In this document: piece after piece, positions 1 to 11,125 of the stretch
How positions within the stretch are numbered: position 1 is the stretch's first letter
How the letters are laid out: each line of letters opens with the position of its first letter
Translations under genes and position numbers: made by a program
Notes under the pieces: model-generated
What the model saw: the letters and a program-made list of their open reading frames with translations, nothing else
Databases searched by the model: none
What the model was told of the DNA's origin: nothing
Assembly: GCA_963724705.1 (NCBI GenBank)
Contig: CAVRVS010000004.1
Span: 1,860,001-1,924,000, forward strand
DNA from: DASQPR01 sp963724705
GTDB lineage: Bacteria > Actinomycetota > Actinomycetes > Mycobacteriales > Micromonosporaceae
DNA length: 64,000 nt
Direction of reading: 5' to 3'

Positions 1-251
1 CCGATGCGGTCGCCGAGCGTACCCATGGTGATCATGAAGCCGGCCAGCATGAAGCTGTACACGTCCATGATCCAGAGCTGCTGCGTGCTGCCGGCGTGCA
101 GGGCCTCACTGATACTCGGCAGCGCGAGCAACATGACGAAGACGTCTATCGAGATCAGCAGCGACGGCAGCGCCAGCACGGCGAGGCCGATCCACTCCCG
201 TCGGCCGGCGCGCTCTGTCGCGCTCGCGGCCTCGGTGGTCGAGATGCTCAT
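1..251 (-). CDS. MFS drug-efflux transporter, DHA2 type (N-terminal part)
   Basis: Only the first 83 codons are present; the gene runs off the left edge. After a short polar N-terminus (MSISTTEAAS...) comes a first membrane helix containing DVFVMLLALP. It is followed by QQLWIMDVYSFMLAGFMI and GTLGDRIG, the start of the loop motif A region. This arrangement is typical of the EmrB/QacA (14-helix, proton-driven) drug exporters of the inner membrane. The start is set by a purine-rich GGAAGGAAG ribosome site a few bases before the ATG. Substrate cannot be told from this fragment. Confidence 0.85.
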   Translation of the reverse strand, partial: MSISTTEAASATERAGRREWIGLAVLALPSLLISIDVFVMLLALPSISEALHAGSTQQLWIMDVYSFMLAGFMITMGTLGDRI

Positions 252-460
252 GACGCTTCCTTCCGTGTGCGCACCCGTCCGGCGGGTGCCTTCGCGGGTG
301 GGTCGGAGCACCGCGGCCGTTCTCGACATGACGCCGCCAAGATTCTTTTCGCGATAAATTCGCCCGGTGGTGTCGAGATGTGCTGGTCGACTCCGACCTA
401 CCCGCGAGACACACCCGCCGGAACACGTGGGTGTCGACGCCACGACGTGAGGAGCACACG

Positions 461-823
461 ATGAAGTACCTGCTGATGATCTACATGAACGACGACGTGT
501 TCGGGGCGCTGTCCGAGGAGGAGCGCAATGCCGTATTCGCCGGTCACGACGCATTCGCGCCGAAGATCCGCGAATCGGGCGAGTTCATTGGCACGGCGGC
601 TCTGACGAATCCGACGCAGTCGAAGACCGTACGCGTGCGCGACGGCGTCACGTCGGCGACGGACGGGCCGTACATCGAGACGAAGGAGTATCTGGCCGGC
701 TACTACGCCGTCGACTGCGACTCGATGGACCGGGCGATCGAGCTGGCCGCGATGATCCCGGACGCGGCGCTGACCGCGATCGAAGTGCGACCAGTGATGG
801 ACGATTCCGGACTGGAGTTGTAG
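461..823 (+). CDS. YCII-related (DGPF) protein
   Basis: A 120-residue single-domain protein beginning MKYLLMIYMNDD and carrying the family signature DGPYIETKEYLAGYY near residues 68-82. YCII/DGPF proteins are small dimeric ferredoxin-like folds of uncertain chemistry. The ATG at 461 is preferred because TGAGGAG lies eight bases upstream; an in-frame upstream start would add 27 unlike residues. Only nine bases separate it from the ECF sigma gene. DGPF genes are the standard partner of ECF42 sigma factors, so it is probably part of that signalling module. Confidence 0.9.
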   Translation: MKYLLMIYMNDDVFGALSEEERNAVFAGHDAFAPKIRESGEFIGTAALTNPTQSKTVRVRDGVTSATDGPYIETKEYLAGYYAVDCDSMDRAIELAAMIPDAALTAIEVRPVMDDSGLEL

Positions 824-832
824 ACACCACTG

Positions 833-2083
833 GTGACCGGAGAACCGACCATCGAGGACCTGCTGCGCGAGACGGCGCCGCAGGTGCTCGGTGCGCTCAT
901 CCGCCGGTACGGCACCTTCGACGAGTGCGAGGACGCGGTGCAGGAGGCGCTGGCCGCCGCGAGCGCCCAGTGGCCGACCGATGGCATCCCGGACAACCCG
1001 CGCGCGTGGCTCGTCACGGTGGCCGGCCGCCGCCTCGTCGACCAGGCCCGCAGCGACATCGCGCGACGGCGTCGTGAGGAAACCGTGGCGGCGATGGCGC
1101 CGGGCGACGAACTCGTCGCACCGGCGGCGGACGACGACCTACGGCCGGCCGATCGCGACGACACATTGACGTTGCTGGTGTTGTGCTGTCATCCGTCGTT
1201 GTCCCCGCCGACACAGGCCGCGCTCACGCTGCGCGCGGTCGGCGGCCTGACGACGGCGGAAATCGCGCGGGCCTATTTCGTGCCCGAGGCCACGATGGCG
1301 CAGCGCATCAGCCGGGCCAAGCAGAGCATCAAACGCGCCGGCAGCCGCTTCGAGATGCCGTCCGAACCGGAACTGACCGACCGGTTGCGGGTCGTGCTCC
1401 AGGTGCTCTACCTGATTTTCAACGAGGGCTACACGGCCAGCTCCGGCTCGGTGCTCGCCCGGGCCGATCTGACCCACGAGGCGGTCCGCCTGACCCAGGC
1501 CGTACACGAGCTACGGCCCGACGACGGCGAAGTCGCCGGCCTGCTCGCGCTGATGATCCTGACCGAGGCACGACGGCCGGCGCGGACCGGCTCAGACGGC
1601 GAGCTCGTCCCGCTCGCGGAGCAGGATCGGACGCGCTGGGATGCCGACGCGATCCGGGTCGGGTTGGACCTCGTGGCCGCCACCCTGCCGCACGGACCGG
1701 TCGGGCCGTACCAGGTACAGGCGGCCATCGCCGCGGTCCATGCCGAGGCGTCGGGCGCGGGCGACACCGATTGGCCACAGATCCTTTCGCTGTACGACCT
1801 GCTGAGCGTGCTCGCCCCCAATCCGATGGTCACGCTGAACCGCGTTGTCGCGCTCGCCATGGTGCAGGGCCCGCGGGCCGCCCTCGACGTTCTGTCCTCC
1901 TTGGACACCGACGAGCAGCTGGCCGGGCACCATCGGATCGACGCCGTACGCGCGCACCTGCTCGACATGGCCGGGGACTGGGGCGCGGCGCGGGCGGCGT
2001 ACCAGCAAGCGGCGCGCAAGACGACGAGCGTTCCGGAGCAGCGCTACCTGCTGGCCTGCGCCGCCCGCGTCGGAGCCGCCTGA
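833..2083 (+). CDS. RNA polymerase sigma factor, ECF42 type with C-terminal TPR-like domain
   Basis: This 416-residue protein is about twice the length of a plain ECF sigma factor. Region 2 spans roughly residues 10-75 (ALIRRYGTFDECEDAVQEAL) and region 4 roughly 110-165 (LTTAEIARAYFVPEATMAQR). The remaining 230 residues form a helical TPR-like extension (LVLQVLYLIFNEGY, VTLNRVVALAMVQGP) found in ECF41/42 factors, where it takes the place of an anti-sigma protein. GTG start, nine bases after the DGPF gene, so the two are likely cotranscribed. No anti-sigma gene is adjacent. Target promoters are unknown. Confidence 0.92.
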   Translation: MTGEPTIEDLLRETAPQVLGALIRRYGTFDECEDAVQEALAAASAQWPTDGIPDNPRAWLVTVAGRRLVDQARSDIARRRREETVAAMAPGDELVAPAADDDLRPADRDDTLTLLVLCCHPSLSPPTQAALTLRAVGGLTTAEIARAYFVPEATMAQRISRAKQSIKRAGSRFEMPSEPELTDRLRVVLQVLYLIFNEGYTASSGSVLARADLTHEAVRLTQAVHELRPDDGEVAGLLALMILTEARRPARTGSDGELVPLAEQDRTRWDADAIRVGLDLVAATLPHGPVGPYQVQAAIAAVHAEASGAGDTDWPQILSLYDLLSVLAPNPMVTLNRVVALAMVQGPRAALDVLSSLDTDEQLAGHHRIDAVRAHLLDMAGDWGAARAAYQQAARKTTSVPEQRYLLACAARVGAA

Positions 2084-2481
2084 GGACAGGCAATGCGTAG
2101 CGCGCAACCCGCGCGTTACATATCGACTCGTGCGAATATCGATGACTTTGCCGTATCCGGTCGGTTGACCGGATGGCGCATCGGCCCCGAAATACTTTTT
2201 TCGAGTCGCGAATCATTACTTTGGTGTCAGCGACAACAAACTCGCTGGCCCGGTACCGTGCCTGGTCGTTCCATAACTTCGCGGCGTCGTCCCCGTTTGA
2301 CCGCCGCCCGGTTTGTCATATTGACATCGGTCGACGTCCGCAAGAATCTCTCACCCAGAGCGCTCCCTGACACACCCCCGAAACCGGATGTTCACACGGT
2401 TGCGGACCCAACCGAGCGAGGCGTCGCCGTCCCGGCCGGCGGCGATGCCGCGCACCCATTCGTGCCTGCAGGGAGACGTTC
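2084..2481. other. Intergenic region with two inverted repeats
   Basis: I see no gene in these 398 bases. Two inverted repeats are visible. TCCGGTC/GACCGGA with a four-base loop lies at 2156-2173 and may end the sigma transcript, although no T-run follows. CGGTTG/CAACCG with a six-base spacer lies at 2397-2414, about 70 bases before the next start, and could be an operator. The 2100-2230 part is noticeably more AT-rich than its surroundings. Confidence 0.5.
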
Positions 2482-5106
2482 ATGTCTGCTGTGCCTGCGA
2501 TCGACGCCCGGAGAAACCGGGCGCATCGCCACCTCCCCCGCCGCATCGCGGTTGCCGCGGCGTCCGCACTACTGTTCACGATCTATCTTGTAGCGTCGGC
2601 GGCGACCGACGCCCATGCCGCCGGCACTCTGCTATCGCAGGGCAAGCCGACCACCGCATCCTCGACCGAGAACGCCGGGACACCCGCGTCGGCGGCGACC
2701 GACGGCAACACCGGCACCCGGTGGTCGAGTGCATTCAGCGATCCGCAGTGGCTGCAGGTCGATCTCGGCACGACCGACACGATCACCGAGGTCAGCATCA
2801 ACTGGGAGGCTGCGTTCGGTAAGTCGTTCCAGATCCAGACGTCCAACGACGGCACCACCTGGACGAACATCTTCACGACCACCACCGGCGGCGGCGGCCT
2901 CCAGGACCTGACCGTCAGCGGCACCGGTCGCTTCGTGCGGATGAACGGCACGGTCCGTGGCACGCAGTTCGGCTACTCGATCTGGGAGTTCCAGGTCTTC
3001 GGCACCGTCGGTACGGGTGGCACGGGCACCTGCAACACGGCCACGAACGCGGCACTGAACAAGCCGGCCACCGCCTCGTCGACCGAGAACGCGAGCTTCC
3101 CGGCGTCCAACGCGTTCGACGGGAACACCGGGACCCGGTGGTCCAGTGCGTTCAGCGACCCGCAATGGTTGCAGGTCGACCTCGGTACGTCGCAAACGAT
3201 CTGTCAGGTGACGCTGACCTGGGAGGCCGCGTTCGCGAAGTCGTTCCAGATCCAGACGTCCAATGACGGCACCACGTGGACCAACATCTTCACGACCACC
3301 ACCGGCGCCGGCGGCGTACAGACGTTGACGGTCAACGGCACCGGTCGCTTCGTACGGATGAACGGCACCGTACGTGGCACCGCGTTCGGCTACTCGTTGT
3401 TCGAGTTCGCCGTGTTCACCACGGCGACCGGCGGCGGCACCGGACCCATCCAGGGCGGCGGGTCGCTCGGCCCGAACGTCATCGTGTTCGACCCGTCGAT
3501 GTCCGGCGCGACCATTCAGAGTCAGGTCGACAGCGTCTTCAACACCCAGCAGTCGAACCAGTTCGGTACCCAGCGCTTCGCCCTGCTGTTCAAGCCAGGC
3601 AGCTACAGCGGATTCAACGCCCAGATCGGTTTCTACACCTCGATCATGGGCCTCGGCCAGAACCCGGACCAGGTCCAGATCCACGGTGACATCACCGTCG
3701 ACGCCGGCTGGAACGCCGGCAACGCGACGCAGAACTTCTGGCGCTCGGCGTCGAACATGGAGGTGTTCCCGTCGGCCGGGTTCACCCGGTGGGCGGTCGC
3801 GCAGGCCGGGCCGTTCCGGCGGATGGACATCCAGGGCGACCTGAACCTCGCGCCGAACGGTTTCGGCTTCGCCAGCGGCGGATACATCTCGGACAGCCGC
3901 ATCACCGGCACCGTGCAGCCGTTCTCGCAGCAGCAGTTCTTCATCCGCAACAGCAACATCGGCGGCTACCTGAACGGCGTCTGGAACATGGTGAACATGG
4001 GTACGGTCGGCGCGCCGGCCACGCAGTTCCCGAACCCGCCGTACACCAATGTCGCCACGACCCCGGTCAGCCGCGACGAGCCGTACCTCTACCTGGACGC
4101 GGCCGGCAACTACAACGTGTTCGTCCCGTCGACGCAGACGAACACGACCGGTGCTTCGTGGCTCGGCGGCAACACGCCGGGCGACGTCGCTGCCGCTGTC
4201 GCAGTTCTACGTCGCCCACCCCGGCGACTCGACGGCGACCATCAACGCCGCCCTCGCCCAGGGTCTCAACCTGCTGTTCACGCCGGGCGTCTACAACATC
4301 AGCCAGACCATCAACGTGACGCGCCCGGACACCGTCGTGCTCGGCATCGGCTTCCCGACGCTGATCCCGCAGAACGGCGTGAACACGATGCAGGTCGCCG
4401 ACGTCAACGGCGTACGCCTCGCGGGCATGCTGTTCGACGCCGGTACGGTCAACTCGGCCGCCCTGCTGACGGTCGGCACGGCCGGATCGACGACGGGCCA
4501 CGCCGCCGACCCGACGTCGATCCAGGACGTGTTCTTCCGGATCGGCGGCGACTTCGCCGGCAAGGCGACGACCAGCCTGATCGTCAACCAGAACGACGCG
4601 CTGATCGACCACATCTGGGCCTGGCGCGCCGACCACGGTACGGGCGTCGGGTGGACGGTGAATACCGCCGACACCGGTCTGATCGTCAACGGCAACAACG
4701 TCAACGCGTACGGATGTTCGTCGAGCACTATCAGCGCTACTGAGGTGATCTGGAACGGCAACAACGGGCGCGACGTGTTCTTCCAGAACGAGTTGCCCTA
4801 CGACCCGCCGAACGCCGCGTCCTGGATGAACGGGTCCCGCGTCGGGTACGCCGCCTTCAAGGTGGCTCGGACTCGGTCACGTCGTTCCAGGGGTTCGGCC
4901 TCGGCAGTTACTGCTTCTTCAACGTCGATCCGACGATCGCGGCGTACCACTCGTTCGAGGTGCCGGTCACCTCGGGCGTGCAGCTGCACGACATCCTCAC
5001 CGTCTCGCTCGGCGGCGTGGGCTCGATCGTCCACGTCGTCAACGACACCGGTGCGACCGCGCAGGGGACGTCGACGGTGCCCGTCGACATCGTGAGTTTC
5101 CCGTGA
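2482..5106 (+). pseudogene. Secreted double-discoidin (F5/8 type C) beta-helix protein, frameshifted
   Basis: The reading frame starts at an ATG behind GGGAGA and opens with an exported leader ending in DAHA-A near residue 46. Two similar discoidin domains follow (about residues 50-178 and 190-322; SSTENA...GNTGTRWSSAFSDPQW twice), then a Gly/Asn-rich beta-helix region. The frame breaks near 4190 (coding resumes at LSQFYVAHPGDSTATINAAL), twice between 4727 and 4741 (a lost base then a gained base around FVEHYQRY), and near 4868. It ends in the frame terminating at TGA 5104-5106. The intact form would have about 870 residues. Relatives are often labelled adenylyl cyclase, but nothing here supports that enzyme; a carbohydrate-active or adhesive surface role is more likely. 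The breaks may be sequence errors. Confidence 0.75.
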
Positions 5107-5131
5107 CGTCCGGCCCTACCCGATGAGATAA

Positions 5132-5186
5132 CCAGACGGCGTGGCCGGGGTGTCGTCGAGCGGCGCACCCCGGCCGCGGCGTCTGG
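5132..5186 (+). terminator. Long hairpin terminator after the discoidin gene
   Basis: Two 21-base arms at 5132-5152 and 5166-5186 are complementary at 19 of 21 positions, with a 13-base loop. The hairpin starts 26 bases after the stop codon. There is no T-tract, as is usual for high-GC actinobacterial terminators. Confidence 0.7.
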
Positions 5187-5394
5187 TCGTCACGGAGCGG
5201 GGGCCGCCTGGCGCTGGCGGCTGGCGGAAATACGTCGCGGCGGGATCCCGCCAAGATAGATCCATTGACATGGATGGTCTGTAGTCACGACGGTACCCAC
5301 AGTGGATCCGATCGGACCACATCGGGGGGCTCGGCGAACGACATCAATCAATATCGTCGAGGTCACCGGTGACCGTGCCTGTGGAAGGACCTCC

Positions 5395-8300
5395 ATGCAC
5401 CTACCCCGGACAGCACCACGACTCACTCGACGATCGCGAATGTTGGTGGCGGCCGCCGCGGCCGCCGCCTTAGTGACGATCGGCATGGCCAGCCCGGCAT
5501 CGGCCGGCGTGCCGACCGCGTCGACGGCCACAAAAGCAACGGCGCCAACGGCGTCGACAACGCCGGCCGCGACTCCGAAGGTCATCGAAGAACAACGCCG
5601 TCAAACCGCTGTGCACCCAGCCTAAGAAGGGCATGGCGCAGTGCTTCGCGCTCAAGCGGACGGACGTCACCGCGCACAAGGGCATCCAGCCGAATGCCAC
5701 CGTCTCGGGCTACGGCCCGGCCGATCTGTCGAGCGCCTACGCGCTGCCGGCCAACGGCGGCGCCGGCCAGACCGTCGCGATCGTCGACGCGTTCGACGAC
5801 CCGAACGCCGAGGCCGACCTCGCCGTCTACCGCGCGCAGTTCGGCCTGCCCGCCTGCACGACGGCCAACGGCTGCTTCCGCAAGGTCGACCAGCGCGGCG
5901 GCACCAACTACCCGCCGCCCGACGCCGGCTGGGCCGGCGAGATCTCGCTCGACGTCGACATGGTCTCCGCGGTCGCGCCGGCACGCGCACATCCTGCTGG
6001 TCGAGGCCGACGACAACGGCAACGACAACCTCGGCGCGGCCGTGGACGAGGCGGTCGCGCTCGGCGCCAAGTACGTCTCGAACAGCTACGGCACCGGCTA
6101 CACTCCGACGCCGGGCAGCGGCGAGGACCCGTCCGAGGTCACCGACCTCGACCCGCACTACAACCACCCCGGTGTCGCGGTCGTCGCCAGCACCGGCGAC
6201 GACGACTTCGGCGTCTCCTACCCGGCCGCGTCGCAGTACGTCACGCGGTCGGCGGCACCACCCTGGTCCCCGACTCGCAGCGCCCGCGGCTGGTCGGAGT
6301 CGGTCTGGAACAACTCCTTCGGCGGTCCGGGCAGCGGCTGCTCGCTCTACGAGGCGAAGCCGGCCTGGCAGACCGACAGCGGCTGCGACATGCGCACCGA
6401 GGCCGACGTCTCCGCCGTCGCCGACCCGGAGACCGGTGTCGCGGTCTACGACACCTATCAGGCACAGCGGCTGGGACGTGTTCGGCGGCACCAGCGCGTC
6501 GTCGCCGATCATCGCGGGCGTCTTCGCGGACGCCGGCACGCCGGTCGCCGGCACCTACCCGTCGAGCTACCCGTACGCGAACGCGGCGCCCTCAACGACG
6601 TGACCACCGGCAACAACGGCACCTGCTCGCCGGCCTACCTGTGCACCGCCGGGACCGGGCTACGACGGCCCGACCGGTCTCGGCACCCCGAACGGCCTGG
6701 CCGCGTTCACCACCGGCCCGCACGGCTCTGATCACCGGCACGGTCACCGACTCGTCCACGGGCACCGGGATCGCCGGCGCCGACGGTGCACCGTCGGCGA
6801 CTCAGCGGCGACCACCGACGCCAGCGGCCACTACAGCGTCTCGGTCCCGGTCGGCACGTACGACGTGACCGCCGCGGCGTACGGCTACGCCAGCAAGACG
6901 ATCTCCGGCGTCGCCATCACCGACGGCGGCTCGGTGACCGAGAACTTCGCGCTCGATCGCCGTGCCCACGTCAACGGTCTCCGGCACGGTCACCGACGGC
7001 TCCGGCCACGACTGGCCGCTCTACGCGACGATCACCGTCGACGGCGTACCCGGCGGGCCGGTCTTCACCGACCCGTACACCGGCCACTACAGCCTGACGC
7101 TGCCGCAGGGCCAGACGTACACGCTGCACGTCACGCGCGAACTACCCGGGCTACCAGGCGGTGACGCCAGGCCGTCACGCGTCGGCGCATCGGACACCAA
7201 CGCCAACATCAGCGTGCCGGTCGACGCGAACACCTGCGTCGCGCCCGGCTACACGGTCGCCACCACCGGCACGACCGAGACGTTCGACGGCACGTCGACG
7301 CCGGCCGGCTGGACCGTGGTCAACAACACCGCCGCCGGCGGCTGGGAGTTCGACGACCCGCACCCGCGCGGCAACCTGACCGGCGGCACCGGCGGCTTCG
7401 CCATCATCGACAGCGACTTCCTGGGCATCGGCAACACCGAGGACACGTTCCTGGTGTCGCCCGGCGACGGACTTCACCGGCGTCGCGACTCCCGATCTCG
7501 GCTTCGACACCGACTATCACGCGCTGTCCTCGACCGCCGACGTCGACGTCTCCGTCGACGGCGGCACGACCTGGACGAACGTCTGGGACCAGACGGCGCG
7601 ACTTCCGCGGCCCGGCCCACGTCGACGTCCCGCTCCCGCTGGCGGCCAACAAGTCCGCCGTGCAGGTGCGGTTCCACTACACCGGCACCTGGGCGTGGTG
7701 GTGGGAGGTCGACAACGTCTTCCTCGGCAGCCGGACCTGCGACCCGGTCCCGGGTGGCCTCGTCGCCGGTACGGTGACCGACGCCAACACCAACAACGGC
7801 GTCGATCGGCGCGACCGTGACCAGCGTGGACAAGCCGGCCGAGTCGGCCACCACGGCGGCGACACCGGACGACCCGAACCTGGCCGACGGCTTCTACTGG
7901 ATGTTCTCCTCGCTGACCGGCAAGCACTCGTTCACCGCGGCGAAGAAGCACTACGTGTCGAAGACGAAGTCGGTCACCGTGGCCGCGAACTTCGACCACG
8001 CAGGCGATCGTTCAACCTCGCCGCCGGCCGGATCACGGTCACGCCGACCAGCATCGCCAAGACCGTCACCTGGGGCAAGGGACGGCCACGCCAGATCGTC
8101 ACGGTCAAGAACACCGGTGGCGCACCGGCCAACGTGACCCTCGGCGAACAGGCCGGCGGTTCGACCCTGCTGACCGCGCACGGCGCACCGGTCAACCGGG
8201 TCAAGGGCAAGTACTCCCCGCAGGTCCCTGCACGGCACGAATGGGACCGTGACGAAGGCGACCGGCGTCAAACCCGCGGACACCACGCCGGCCGACGCAC

Positions 8301-9635
8301 CGTGGACCTCGATCGCCAACTACCCGGTGACGATCCAGGACAACGGCGTCGTCGTCGTTGAACGGCACGGTCTACTCGGCGTTCGGCTACGACGGCGGCG
8401 GCGACGAGTCGCTCGCTCTACGCCTACGACCCGGACTCGGGCAGCTGGACCGCGCTCGCGAGCGCGGCCGACACCCGGGAGAAGCCGGCCATGGCCGCGC
8501 TCGAACGGCAAGATCTACGCGTCCGGCGGTTGGGGCGGCGACGGCAGCCCGGACGGCAAGACCGAGATCTACGACCCGGCGACCGACGCGTGGACGACCG
8601 GCGGCCACCAACCCCGACCCGCTCGCGGGCTCGGGCGTCGGCGGTCCTCGGCGGCAAGCTGTACGTCGTCGGCGGCTGCACCGCATCCGCCTGCGGCTCG
8701 ACCGACGTCAACGTCTACGACCCGGCGACCGACACGCTGGAGCCAGGCCGCCGACTACCCGGAGCCGATCGCGCTGGGAGTCCTGCGGCGCGATCGGCGG
8801 CACGATCTACTGCGCCGGTGGCACCACCGACGCCGGCACGATCGGTGCACACGTACGTCTACGACCCGGGCAGCGACTCGTGGTCGCCCGAGGCCGACAT
8901 GCCGATCGACCTGTGGGGCTCCGGCTACACGGCGGCCGACGGCGAGCTGCTCGTCTCCGGCGGCGTCACGCAGGACAACGCGGTCATCACCAACCAGGGC
9001 TACGCGTTCGACCCGACCAGCGACGCATGGTCGCCGCTGCCGAACTCGAACAACACCGCTCTACCGTGGCGGCAGCGCCTGCGGCTTCTACAAGATCGGT
9101 GGCAACCCGGGTGGCTTCGGTCGCTCCGCCGATGGCGAGCTCCGAGGTGCTGCCCGGCTTCGTCGACTGCGGACAGACCGCGGACGTGAGCTGGCTGTCG
9201 GTGAACCCGACGACGCTCACGCTCGCGCCGGGCGCCAGCGCCACGTTCACCGTGACCGTCAACGCCAACGTCCCGGACATCACCCAGCCCGGCACGTACA
9301 CGGCGGCGGTCACGGTCGGCACGGACACGCCGTACGCGGTGCCGGTCATCCCGGTGTCGATGACGGTCAACCCGCCGAAGACGTGGGGCAAGATCACCGG
9401 CACCGTCAACGGGCCATCCGGCCCGATCGCCGGTGCGACCGTCCAGATCAACACCTGGGCGACCCACTACACGCTCAAGACCGACGCGCAGGGTCACTAC
9501 GCCCTGTGGCTGGACGTCCGTAACAACCCGCTACAGCTCATCGTGGCGAAGGACGGTTTCCAGCCGCAGACGACGACCGTACGCATCACGAAGGGCACCA
9601 CGACCACGGTGAACTTCACGCTGCTGAAGGACTAG
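5395..9635 (+). pseudogene. Secreted S53 (sedolisin) peptidase with carboxypeptidase-regulatory-like and Kelch domains, multiply frameshifted
   Basis: The ATG at 5395 follows GGAAGGA and gives an Arg-rich signal peptide ending in ASPASAG near residue 37. Joining the frames gives, in order, an S53 catalytic domain with the Glu/Asp pair in GWAGEISLDVDM (about 5933), the oxyanion Asp in VASTGDDDFG and the nucleophile Ser in FGGTSASSPI (about 6480). Carboxypeptidase-regulatory-like beta domains (GTVTDSSTGTGIAGA, GTVTDGSGHDW) follow, then an immune-inhibitor-like beta region, at least four Kelch-type blades at 8350-9100 (AVLGGKLYVVGGC, GTIYCAGGT) and a last regulatory-like domain ending at TAG 9635. 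About 25 frame breaks are spread over 5587-9140, mostly +1. Codon use and protein sense persist on both sides of every break, so either decay is very recent or the consensus is wrong. If intact it would be an acid-type exopeptidase of roughly 1,400 residues outside the cell. Confidence 0.75.
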
Positions 9636-9648
9636 CGGCACGTCACAC

Positions 9649-9682
9649 GAGGGCCCGGACGGCGCACGCCGCCCGGGCCCTC
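9649..9682. terminator. Bidirectional hairpin terminator
   Basis: A ten-base-pair GC stem starting GAGGGCCCGG, one mismatch, then four more pairs and a four-base loop. It lies 13 bases after the peptidase stop and 26 bases beyond the stop of the opposing regulator gene, so it can serve both converging transcripts. Confidence 0.75.
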
Positions 9683-9707
9683 GCGCATGCAGGACGGCCG
9701 CCGCGGC

Positions 9708-10844
9708 TCAGATCCAGCCGTGCCGGGTCGCTTGCCAGATCAATTGCAGACGGGTACGAGCGCCGGCCGCCTCGATGAGATCCCGCACCCGGCGCTGAAC
9801 CGTGCGGGTGCCGAGATCGAGTTTTGTAGCGATCGCCTCATCCGTGAGTCCGTCCAGCAACAGCGTCAGCAAACGCAGATCGTCCGGGCATGGCACCGCG
9901 ACGGCCGGGTCGCCGCACACCGGTCCGGATTTCGTGATGCGTACCGGCTCGGCCACCGACCACGTCCGGTCGAACACGGCAAAGAGCGATTCCTGAAGAC
10001 CGCCCGGGTGGACCAGGAGCGCGTCCCCACCGCTCGGCACCGGAGTGGCCGCCTCGACCGCGACGGTCGGCGGGCCCGAGGCGGTCCTCGCGGCCACCAG
10101 CGCGACCGACCGGTCGACGATCAGGAGTGCGAACGGCGGCTCGTCGACGACGCGAATGAGTGCCCCGGCCCGCACCGCGGATTCGATCTCGCGACGACCG
10201 TCGACCCGGGCGAGCGCCGAACGCGAATAGACCGCCCGCACACGCACGCCTGGTCGCCGGGCCGCCCGGCCGCGCGCGGGCAGAGCGCGCGCCCTATCGG
10301 TCACGAGGGCGCACACCTCGACCGCGGCACCCGCGACCAAGCGCGTCACATGTGTCGCCGCGTTGCCGTACAACACATCCACGCGCTCGCCATCCGGGCG
10401 CTGCCGGCGATTGCGGTATTCCTCGGCGAGCGCGTCGACATCGGAGCGCATCGCCCGCAGTTCGGCCCGCCGCTGGCGAACCAGTGGACGCAACGCGTCG
10501 TCGGGCGCGGACGCGAGCCAGAACCGCTGCTCCGCTCCCGGAATGCGACCGATGAGTCCCTTCGCTTCGAGACCTCGCAGCGCCGTACGGACATCGAGGA
10601 TCGACATGCGCAGGCGGATCGCGAGGTCCTCGATCGAGGCAGTCGGCGACCGCAGCAGCGTGCGATAGGCCAGTGCCTCGGTCGGCGCGAGCCCGATGGA
10701 TTCGAGCGTGGCGGCCTCCCCCCGGTCGATGACCGCCGGAGACCGGGCGCAGGGAGAGCTGGCCAGCCCGTGGCCGCGGCCGACCGAGGTCGCCACGGCA
10801 CGCACACGTACGTGGGCCGGCCGGGGTGCCTGCGCGGGGGCCAC
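9708..10844 (-). CDS. TrmB/LuxR-type transcriptional regulator
   Basis: The N-terminal third holds a TrmB-like winged helix (LESIGLAPTEALAYRTLLRSP, about residues 47-115) followed by a helical linker. The middle resembles the phospholipase-D-like ligand domain seen in actinobacterial LuxR/TrmB hybrids. The C-terminus is a LuxR-like helix-turn-helix (LTDEAIATKLDLGTRTVQRR, about residues 322-345). The product is a cytoplasmic one-component regulator; effector and targets are unknown. The GTG at 10844 is uncertain: recognisable homology begins about 45 residues later, and in-frame GTGs also occur near 10796-10805. The SMP-30 gene is transcribed divergently. Confidence 0.8.
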   Translation of the reverse strand: MAPAQAPRPAHVRVRAVATSVGRGHGLASSPCARSPAVIDRGEAATLESIGLAPTEALAYRTLLRSPTASIEDLAIRLRMSILDVRTALRGLEAKGLIGRIPGAEQRFWLASAPDDALRPLVRQRRAELRAMRSDVDALAEEYRNRRQRPDGERVDVLYGNAATHVTRLVAGAAVEVCALVTDRARALPARGRAARRPGVRVRAVYSRSALARVDGRREIESAVRAGALIRVVDEPPFALLIVDRSVALVAARTASGPPTVAVEAATPVPSGGDALLVHPGGLQESLFAVFDRTWSVAEPVRITKSGPVCGDPAVAVPCPDDLRLLTLLLDGLTDEAIATKLDLGTRTVQRRVRDLIEAAGARTRLQLIWQATRHGWI

Positions 10845-10956
10845 CCGGCGAGCCGAGCCACCATCGGCCGACCGTCGGAGCCGGCCTCGTGACTTCGTCC
10901 ATAGGAGACTCTGCCCAAACGGTTAGCCACGGTCAACACCGCCGACACATCCGATA

Positions 10957-10987
10957 CATATCCGATCCATAGCTTAGAGTCGATATG
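10957..10987. promoter_or_regulatory. Spaced inverted repeat CATATC...GATATG in a divergent region
   Basis: CATATC at 10957-10962 and GATATG at 10982-10987 are separated by 19 bases in a short AT-rich patch between the TrmB/LuxR regulator and the SMP-30 gene. A binding site for the adjacent regulator is possible, but the only support is symmetry and position. Confidence 0.3.
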
Positions 10988-11125
10988 TGGACGGTCGCGC
11001 TTTATCGTGCGATTCATGCCGAGGTCAGCGCCCACGCCTGGGCCGAACCTGATACACCTGTGTCGGACCGGTGCCGAACCGCCGTCGTCCACGGCCGACC
11101 GCCGTCGATCCCCGAAGGAGCCGTC

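Noticed and set aside
2156..2173. TCCGGTC/GACCGGA hairpin as a firm terminator
   Set aside because: The stem is only seven pairs with no T-tract and lies 73 bases after the stop, so it is mentioned only within the intergenic entry.
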